From NCBI GenBank assembly GCA_959347315.1, contig OY365817.1, forward strand, positions 2,886,295-2,950,294: a stretch of DNA of 64,000 nt, read 5' to 3'. This DNA is from Bimastos eiseni (taxonomy: Eukaryota > Annelida > Clitellata > Crassiclitellata > Lumbricidae). Both the position numbers and the translations under genes were made by a program. The notes beneath the pieces are model-generated. The model was not told the DNA's origin, searched no databases, and saw only the letters and a program-made list of their open reading frames with translations. Shown here piece by piece: positions 57,591-64,000 of the stretch (within the stretch, counting starts at the first letter, position 1; each line of letters begins with the position of its first letter).

Positions 57591-57779
57591 CCGATTCTCT
57601 CCACCGATTCCATCACCACCTGCCAGTCAAAGCGGGATTCGAACCCATGTCTATTCCTCCTCTGTCTTCCGTCGCCTGCTGGAACTTCTCCGTAGGGAAT
57701 CGCCAGCTGGGAGAACTCTACAGTCCCAACTACGGTCAACACTATCCGAGCAAAACGGAATGTATCAACCTCATCACAG
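57591..57779 (+). CDS. NETO: NETO-type CUB protein, exon with start of CUB domain 1
   Basis: The donor is certain: ...ATCACAG followed by GTTGGA, leaving one base of a codon. The left border is uncertain. I use the acceptor CATCATCAG at 57590, but one at 57701 (TTCTCCGTAG) is possible. The frame contains CWNFSVGNRQLGELYSPNYG and HYPSKTECINLIT. The Cys at 57677 and the Cys in TEC lie 28 residues apart, the first disulphide of a CUB domain, and SPNYG..YP is the CUB hallmark. NETO proteins are single-pass membrane partners of kainate receptors and, in Drosophila, of the neuromuscular glutamate receptor. Which vertebrate paralogue (NETO1 or NETO2) it matches cannot be said; invertebrates usually have one gene. 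Confidence 0.8.
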
Positions 57780-57835
57780 GTTGGACGAATTCACGAAACA
57801 TTAACAGATCTAATCTAAGCCTGTCTTATTTTTAT

Positions 57836-58175
57836 ATTTCTATTATTGTTGTTATTGGAATCTTGTTATTGTTGCTATTACTGGTGATTTTATAATTATA
57901 ATTATAATTACTATCATTTTTATTCTTATTATTGCTATTGTAATTGCTGATGCTGTTGTTATTGCTTTTGTTACTGATGTTATTGTTATTGTCATGATTA
58001 TCGTTAGTATTATTAATGACTATTAACGTTGTTAGTATTTTTATTATTGCTATTTTTCTTATTATTTTTCTTATTATTATGACCTCGATTACCTCAATTA
58101 CCTGTGTCTCCTTGATTACCTCGATTACCTTGATTACCTCGATTACCTTGATTGCCACGATTACCTTGACGATAA
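57836..58175. repeat. (TTATTR)n and 9-bp (GATTACCTY)n repeats in the NETO intron
   Basis: TTATTGTTA-type words run to about 58080, then GATTACCTC/GATTACCTT nonamers to about 58172, ending 27 bases before the acceptor. The 169-codon - strand frame is an artefact. Confidence 0.85.
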
Positions 58176-58199
58176 AATTGCTTGACGCATGCATTGCAG

Positions 58200-58475
58200 C
58201 CCCAGACCAGCAGCAGCGCGTCCGTCTAGACTTTCGTGACGAATTCCACATCGAACCTTCGGAGGACTGTAGCAACGACCAACTGGAGATCCGAGACGGT
58301 CCTTTCGGATACTCTCCCCTCGTCGGGAGGTTCTGCGGCACGTCAAGGCCGCCTCTGATCGAGTCATCGGGAGGGTACCTCTGGCTGCGATTCTACTCAG
58401 ACGACTCCATCGAGTACATCGGATTTCGGGCGGTTTACGAGTACTACGCCCCAAGAGCAGGAAGCAGCGACCCAG
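58200..58475 (+). CDS. NETO: NETO-type CUB protein, exon with end of CUB domain 1
   Basis: Bounded by GCATTGCAG and GTGAGG, with both splice phases matching the neighbours (two bases complete a codon, one base is left open). It reads APDQQQRVRLDFRDEFHIEP, then CSNDQLEIRDGPFGYSPLVG and RFCGTSRPPLI, then YLWLRFYSDDSIEYIGFRA. Human NETO2 has IEPS.EC..DHLEVRDGPFGFSPL and RYCG in the same order, so the match is to NETO rather than to a generic CUB protein. The Cys pair forms the second CUB disulphide, and the acidic residues near DxxEIRDG fit a calcium-binding CUB. The exon is GC-rich against AT-rich introns. Confidence 0.93.
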
Positions 58476-59090
58476 GTGAGGAATCGAGAGGGTTTAACAA
58501 CGCCCACGAAAGCTTTATCACTTGTTCACACGAGTGGCTCAGTTTAAACAGAGTCAGTAGGCAGGTGGGGTGGTAGAGTAATGTTGATTCTTTAATTTTA
58601 AACTGACGAAACCTCACGTTGATTACAGTTACAGTATGAACGAATGAAGACAACTTATAACGGGAGTTATATTTAAATGTCTGCAGCCCTGCAAAGGGCT
58701 TATTATGTTATACAGCTAATTTAATTAATCGCCGCCTAGCGAAAGAAGGACTAGTCTACCTTCTGAGAGATGAGCTTCCGTGTGTTATCATGTCTGTCCT
58801 TTTGATCCTTTATTTATATGTCTGGCTGCTTGTTAAGGTCTGTACATGTCCGTCTATAAAGGTGCGTCTATCTCATTGTCTGTGTGTTTATATATATCTG
58901 TACTATATTTCTCTATTTCTGTCCGTCTGTCTGTCCCTCCGTTTGTCTAAGGTTGTCGTCTTCGTCCCCGTCTTTTAATCTGTCCTGCGCGAATGTCCGA
59001 GAGGTGACCCGCGTGGGCGAAAGGTCACGAAAGACGTCGACCAGTCCTCGGAGCAGACTGGCCACAGAAGGACTAAGCCAGCCGATGACG

Positions 59091-60108
59091 AATGATGGAT
59101 GGATGAATGGATGGATGGGTGGATAGATGAATGGATGGATGGGTGGATAGATGAATGGATGGATGGGTGGATAGATGAATGGATGGATGGGTGGATAGAT
59201 GAATGGATGGATGGGTGGATAGATGAATGGATGGATGGGTGGATAGATGAATGGATTGATGGGTGGATAGATGAATAAATGGATGGGTGGATAGATGAAT
59301 GGATGGATGGGTGGATAGATGAATGGATGGATGGGTGGATAGATGAATGGATGGATGGATAGACGAATGGATGGATGGGTGGATAGATGAATGGATGGGT
59401 GGATAGATGAATGGATGGATGGATGGATAGATGAATGGATGGATGGGTGGATAGATGAATGGATGGATGGGTGGATAGATGAATGGATGGATGGGTGGAT
59501 AGATGAATGGATGGATGGGTGGATAGATGAATGGATGGATGGGTGGATAGATGAATGGATGGATGGGTGGATAGATGAATGGATGGATGGGTGGATAGAT
59601 GAATGGATGGATGGGTGGATAGATGAATGGATGGATGGGTGGATAGATGAATGGATGGATGGGTGGATAGATGAATGGATGGATGGGTGGATAGATGAAT
59701 GGATGGATGGGTGGATAGATGAATGGATGGATGGGTGGATAGATGAATGGATGGATGGGTGGATAGATGAATGGATGGATGGGTGGATAGATGAATGGAT
59801 GGATGGGTGGATAGATGAATGGATGGATGGGTGGATAGATGAATGGATGGATGGGTGGATAGATGAATGGATGGATGGGTGGATAGATGAATGGATGGAT
59901 GGGTGGATAGATGAATGGATGGATGGGTGGATAGATGAATGGATGGATGGGTGGATAGATGAATGGATGGATGGGTGGATAGATGAATGGATGGATGGGT
60001 GGATAGATGAATGGATGGATGGGTGGATAGATGAATGGATGGATGGGTGGATAGATGAATGGATGGATGGGTGGATAGATGAATGGATGGATGGGTGGAT
60101 AGATAAAT
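59091..60108. repeat. 24-bp minisatellite, about 42 units, in a NETO intron
   Basis: The unit is GGATGGATGGGTGGATAGAT plus GAAT. From about 59447 to 60100 the units are identical. Variants occur only at the left. A 24-base unit keeps frames open on both strands (239, 410 and 415 codons). These are artefacts. Confidence 0.97.
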
Positions 60109-60330
60109 AAATAGATAGACAGATAAGCAAATATGCAAATTGCATGATGATAGATATGCAGATGGATATTCAGATACAGTAGATATACTTATAGATATAC
60201 AGATAGACAGATATGCAGACATACAGATAAATATGCAGATATACTGATGGATACACAGATATATATGATATATATATACATATATGATAAATATCTATAC
60301 AGGCAACCTATATATATATGTATATATATA

Positions 60331-60352
60331 TACCCTAAACCCTAACCCTAAA
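60331..60352 (-). repeat. Interstitial telomere-like run
   Basis: ACCCTAAACCCTAACCCTAA carries three CCCTAA units (TTAGGG on the other strand), one with an extra A, inside a TATA-rich stretch. Confidence 0.8.
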
Positions 60353-60401
60353 ATATATACACAGGCAATATATATATCGTCTTTGTATCTCTGTCATTTA
60401 G

Positions 60402-60550
60402 GTATCTGTCGGATAGACGTTGATCGTGAGTTGCCCGATGGTATTGCGTCTGAGGTGGACGTTCCAGCTGTGCATCGGGACCGAGCGAATAGGACGAGGG
60501 TTGCCATCGACTGCACCTGGGTCTTCCAAACTCAAGTCCCTCAGCAGACG
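60402..60550 (+). CDS. NETO: NETO-type CUB protein, exon with start of CUB domain 2
   Basis: After CTGTCATTTAG the first two bases complete the codon opened at 58475, then ICRIDVDRELPDGIASEVDV and VAIDCTWVFQTQVPQQT run to the donor GTAAGC at 60551 (phase 0). NETO2 has C.FELSGADGIVRSSQV and AVDCIWTIKATPKAKI at this point, so this is the first strands and first disulphide of CUB domain 2. ANRTR gives a possible N-glycosylation site. The remaining CUB 2, LDLa, membrane and cytoplasmic exons were not found before 64000, so the gene continues to the right. Confidence 0.9.
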
Positions 60551-60579
60551 GTAAGCGACGTAAGAATTCCTTTGGTCGT

Positions 60580-60583
60580 CCGT

Positions 60584-60643
<60 letters not shown>

Positions 60644-60645
60644 GA
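60580..60645. repeat. (AAT)n microsatellite
   Basis: About 20 AAT units, starting 30 bases after the NETO donor site. Confidence 0.95.
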
Positions 60646-60649
60646 CCTA

Positions 60650-60925
60650 CATTCTGATTATAGTCGAGATTCGAATTCGAATTTGAATTCCAACTATTCG
60701 GGCCTACCCAGCTTCGAATCGAGATTCAATTTGAATTCGAATTCGTACTTTTGGGCTTAACTCCATTCGAGATTTGAATCAAATTCGAATAATTAGGGCC
60801 TAACTACTAATAACCAGATTCGAATTAGAACGAATTTAAAGTCATACTGTTAGGGCAGAGTCTACCTCGATTCGATATTCGATTCGTATTTGAACTATTA
60901 AGGCCTGTATACCTCGAATTGATTC
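60650..60925. repeat. Palindromic TTCGAATTCGAAT-type low-complexity stretch
   Basis: ATTCGAATT, TCGAGATTC and GGGCCTA words recur. A similar style of AT-rich palindromic filler is seen inside hAT elements, but no terminal repeats were found. Confidence 0.5.
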
Positions 60926-60999
60926 GAGATTTATTGAATGCCTCTTTTGCCCTGGATATGGCAACCTATCTGTTAGTTCGGTCGGCCTTAATCCAATTC

Positions 61000-61625
61000 T
61001 CGTACCATATTTTTTTTGACGCCGCACTGCGGAATCGATCCATTGCAGTACATAAGACAGCTTATTTAAGGAAAGGGGTTTATATGGTATGGCCATGCAG
61101 AAGAGACAGAGACCATGGATGATGGGTCAATGGGGCGTTAGGAGCGAAGCATCATGTAGAAAGGGAATCGATGCCAGTTACCTCCGTATATGTCAACTAA
61201 GCCTTTGACTTCCAAGTTGGCGACTGTAAATGTAGGATGTATTCGGGCGACTTGCATGGATGCTATTCAGTTCAACTCGACTCTTGTTAAACCTGCTATT
61301 ATTTGTTACTGCTATAACATCTTACGATTGTCAGTTGGAATTCACAAACAAGATTATTATGACTAAGTTTATTTACTATGCCAAGTGGAAAGTACTATGT
61401 GGCTAAAGTGCTCCTCTAGAGGTTTCGGATCTTCAGATATTTACAAATGTTAAACTCAAGCCAAACTAGCCAGTGTATAACCAAAATATTCGCTCTCTGC
61501 TATTTTCGATTAGCATAAAATCTGTGAAAGAAGGTGAATATTGTCGGTTTCTGAAACAAGACACGCATTTGTGTGGCGGTTCTCATTTGATAGAAGGAGG
61601 CTTTTATCTCACGATTAACACCATG
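61000..61625. other. NETO intron sequence, nothing recognised
   Basis: No exon or element can be supported. Confidence 0.4.
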
Positions 61626-61629
61626 ACTG

Positions 61630-61706
61630 AGAAATCGTAATCCCGTAATCACAACCTTTCTACAGCGCCCACAAAAGCGAAGTCGCGGGAACCAGCTTAT
61701 TCACAG
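61630..61706 (-). repeat. Short dispersed repeat, copy 2 (of 48170-48240)
   Basis: On the - strand GAATAAGCTGGTTCCCGCGA, GGCGCTGTAGAAAGG and GATTACGGGATTACG match the first copy. Confidence 0.65.
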
Positions 61707-62049
61707 GCGTGGAGAAAGGAGAAAGATGGGATGTTGATGAAAGCAGAATTAATCGTGTTGTGAGTTATTCTTGTATCGACAACAGAAGATGACAAGCCAA
61801 GACATGACTTATTGATGCTGTAGATTCTAGCAATCATGTATTCAAATTCTAGCCCTGACATTTGCCATTTGCCATTATAGTAACCATTGCTGGTTACTAT
61901 AATTGACATCCTGAGCATGGGGAGGGGGCCTTTGGGGCACACTTGGACCACGGGTCGCTGCATTAGCGACAGATACCGACCTCTTTCTAGTATATATCAG
62001 TTCATGGACTCGTTTATAATAGTTATTACGCAGGCGTCCTTGATTAGTC

Positions 62050-62310
62050 TAATCCTGTATTCGACCAGGACCAGACGAGACATGATTCGTAATGAGGTCA
62101 TCCGGAAGAAGTCGGTGGAGCAGAGAGAAACGCTGGTAGGCAGGACAAGAAAGGAACACGGATATTGTTAGGTCATGTAGTAAGAATGGACGATGATAAG
62201 AGATTACCAATTAAGGGCTTTGTATTGCCACGAGGAGGGAACACGCAGTCGAGGAAGACAGGATGGAAAACGAAAGAGAAGATCTCGCGGAAAAGACATT
62301 TTCTGCAGTG
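62050..62310 (+). mobile_element. LINE fragment, C-terminal end of the ORF
   Basis: RTRRDMIRNEVIRKKSVEQR, then in another frame GHVVRMDDDKRLPIKGFVLP follows the usual order (RRD.IRNEDIR, then GHV.RM....P) seen at the end of many LINE reverse transcriptases. At least one frameshift separates the parts. Confidence 0.65.
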
Positions 62311-62342
62311 TTGTTTCTAACTATAATATGTGAAAGGAGTAG

Positions 62343-62838
62343 GATCATTGCTATGTTTTTGATCATTGCTATGTTGTTGATCATTGCTATGTTGTTGATC
62401 ATTGCTATGTTTTTAATCATTGCTATGTTTTTGATCATTGCTATGTTGTTGATCATTGCTATGTTTTTGATCATTGCTATGTTTTTGATCATTGCTATGT
62501 TTTTGATCATTGCTATGTTGTTGATCATTGCTATGTTTTTGATCATTGCTATGTTTTTGGTCATTGCTATGTTTTTGATCATTGCTATGTTTTTGATCAT
62601 TGCTATGTTGTTGATCATTGCTATGTTGTTGATCATTGCTATGTTTTTGATCATTGCTATGTTGTTGATCATTGCTATGTTTTTGATCATTGCTATGTTT
62701 TTGATCATTGCTATGTTTTTGATCATTGCTATGTTTTTGATCATTGCTATGTTTTTGATCATTGCTATGTTTTTGATCATTGCTATGTTTTTGATCATTG
62801 CTATGTTTTTGATCATTGCTATGTTGTTGATCATTGCG
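62343..62838. repeat. 18-bp minisatellite, about 27 units
   Basis: The unit is GATCATTGCTATGTTTTT, with a common variant ending TTGTT. It contains the palindrome TGATCA. Frames on both strands stay open (IAMFLI, NIAMIK and NDQKHS repeats). These are artefacts. Confidence 0.97.
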
Positions 62839-63245
62839 TGCTGACATTATGTTGTTGTTCGAAGCGTCCCTTTTATCGTTTTTGAGCCAAAATGAGTTTT
62901 CTCTAATTATGTGCCTCTTGCATTCTATTTCTCTTGGTAATTCCCTCTGCTTTCTCATTGCTGTTCAATTCAGTTGTTATTGTCCCTTTTCAGTCTGCTT
63001 CTGATTTCTCTTGTGCGCTAACTGTATTGTATCCGGTCTGCACTACTTTGTTATTTTAGAGTTGTTCTTTCTTTTTTCAGATCTTTTTTTCGAATACTTC
63101 GTCTGTTATTGCTTTGATTATAACTTTTGTCATTCGGTTTCTTGCAGACTATTTCGACCATGTTTTTGACTGCTATTTGTATTTCCTTTAGATGTTTGGT
63201 CACTTGACTTATATTAATTGTCACCTAATCATTAATCTGTGGACC
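62839..63245. other. NETO intron sequence, nothing recognised
   Basis: T-rich, without exon features. Confidence 0.4.
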
Positions 63246-63249
63246 TACG

Positions 63250-63655
63250 TTGATATATATTTCTCAATGGTGTCGCGCCGGGATACATTGCACATTTCTG
63301 CAGGCCAACATCGTCATGTTCAGTGGTCTTCAGCTGCGTGGAGCTGCGCGTGGAGACCTTCTTGTCCCCAAGACCAAGACCAAATTCGGTGATCGCGCCT
63401 TCTCTGTTGCCGGCCCGCGCTGCTGGAATAGCCTCCCGCCTGAAGTGCGTTCTGTAGCATCGATTGAGATCTTCAGGGCACGACTCGAATCCCACCTGTT
63501 CAGAAAGGCATATTCCTGTTGAACTGATGTAGTGATTTTTATAGTACGGTTTTTCCTGTTCGTTTGCTGATCGTGTCATTGTAAAGCCCCATTGTAGCGG
63601 CATGACTGCGTTACGGCGCTTTAGAAATCGTCCGTTTAATTATATTAATAATATG
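63250..63655 (+). mobile_element. LINE 3' end (ORF2 C-terminus and 3' UTR, L2/CR1-like)
   Basis: The frame reads LRGAARGDLLVPKTKTKFGD, RAFSVAGPRCWNSLPPEVRS and IFRARLESHLFRKAY, with a TGA at 63520-63522. RAFS.AGP..WNSLP and the final LF..AY are the classic end of CR1/L2/Rex-type reverse transcriptases. The 3' UTR with TTGTAAAGC and GGCGCTTTAGAAATC and an ATTATA-type tail follows. It is 5'-truncated, as most LINE copies are, and its frame is intact here, suggesting a fairly young insertion. Confidence 0.85.
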
Positions 63656-63740
63656 TCAAGATTACAATCCACTGACGAGCGGCGACCCAGATGGCCTGAT
63701 GACAGATCCGTTGGCAATGCCAATGATGAATAATACCACA

Positions 63741-63835
63741 TGTGACATAATAATAATAATAATAATATATGTAATTATATTTATTATTATTATATCCGTT
63801 TATTATAAATGCCCTGACCTTTCGTTTTTTCATAA

Positions 63836-63866
<31 letters not shown>

Positions 63867-63890
63867 TTAATAATAATAATAATACATCTC
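63741..63890. repeat. (AAT)n/(TTA)n microsatellites
   Basis: AAT tracts lie at 63748-63766 and 63836-63885, with TTATTATTA between. Confidence 0.9.
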
Positions 63891-64000
63891 GTCTTCTTAC
63901 TTTTGTGGCATGTCATTACGATGTATCTGTCCGTATCCTGGTATCAAACCTGATGCTCCCTTTTGGTCGTATTCCTCTCGTACATCTCATTTTCAAGCTG

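Noticed and set aside
58913..60222. Long frames of 410 and 415 codons (- strand) and 239 codons (+ strand)
   Set aside because: They are translations of the 24-bp minisatellite (IHPS, LSTH and DGWI repeats). The unit length is a multiple of three and lacks stops.
62211..62958. Frames of 181-207 codons on both strands
   Set aside because: Translations of the 18-bp minisatellite.

Overview
This window looks like nuclear DNA of an animal, AT-rich and intron-rich. Coding sequence forms short GC-richer islands with GT/AG splice sites inside long stretches of transposon debris, microsatellites and minisatellites. Four protein-coding loci can be recognised. In order they are the 3' end of a MICOS subunit gene (MIC19/MIC25, CHCHD3/6 family, + strand, 2652-5142), a complete two-exon ataxin-1 family gene (AXH domain, - strand, 26217-18243), a single exon related to the type II regulatory subunit of protein kinase A (+ strand, 38514-38934), and the 5' half of a NETO-type CUB-domain receptor auxiliary gene (+ strand, about 57591-60550, running off the right edge). 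They have no obvious shared pathway and lie far apart in both orientations, as expected for ordinary animal gene order. There are no operons. The gene set (AXH protein, NETO, MIC19), the mobile-element mix (hAT, CR1/L2-like LINEs, tRNA-derived SINEs) and the abundance of the octamer TAGGCCTA make me lean towards a marine invertebrate, perhaps an echinoderm or a relative. That is inference, not proof.

Layout. 0-9 kb: MIC19 exons among a LINE fragment, a 290-bp hAT MITE with a perfect 8-bp target duplication nested in an older repeat, (CT)n tracts, a second LINE and a SINE. 9-18 kb: triplet microsatellites, a palindromic foldback element and three GC-rich non-coding islands. 18-27 kb: ataxin-1. 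Its 6.1-kb intron carries a 14-bp minisatellite of about 59 units and a LINE split by a 1.5-kb hAT element with TSD ATCTCCTC. 27-38 kb: a candidate ataxin-1 promoter, a 20-bp minisatellite, three families of tRNA-like SINE and a 35-bp minisatellite. 38-39 kb: the PKA-like exon. 40-57 kb: low-complexity tracts, more SINE and LINE debris, an inverted structure built from the same 35-bp minisatellite, a 15-bp repeat array, and two further hAT elements, one with a transposase remnant. 57-64 kb: NETO exons, a 24-bp minisatellite of about 42 units inside one intron, an interstitial telomere-like run, an 18-bp minisatellite and LINE 3' ends.

The most interesting points are these. (1) The PKA-like exon joins the first half of cAMP domain A to the last part of domain B in one open frame. 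(2) The LINE 3' tail abuts the splice acceptor of a MIC19 exon. (3) A three-copy hAT family shows nested and filled-site insertions that can be dated relative to each other. (4) The ataxin-1 protein keeps the vertebrate-like two-exon coding structure but has no polyglutamine and has an acidic C-terminus. (5) The octamer TAGGCCTA is strongly over-represented. I did not find a clearly new multi-gene system. All assignments come from reading the sequence and remembered family features; no database search was run.
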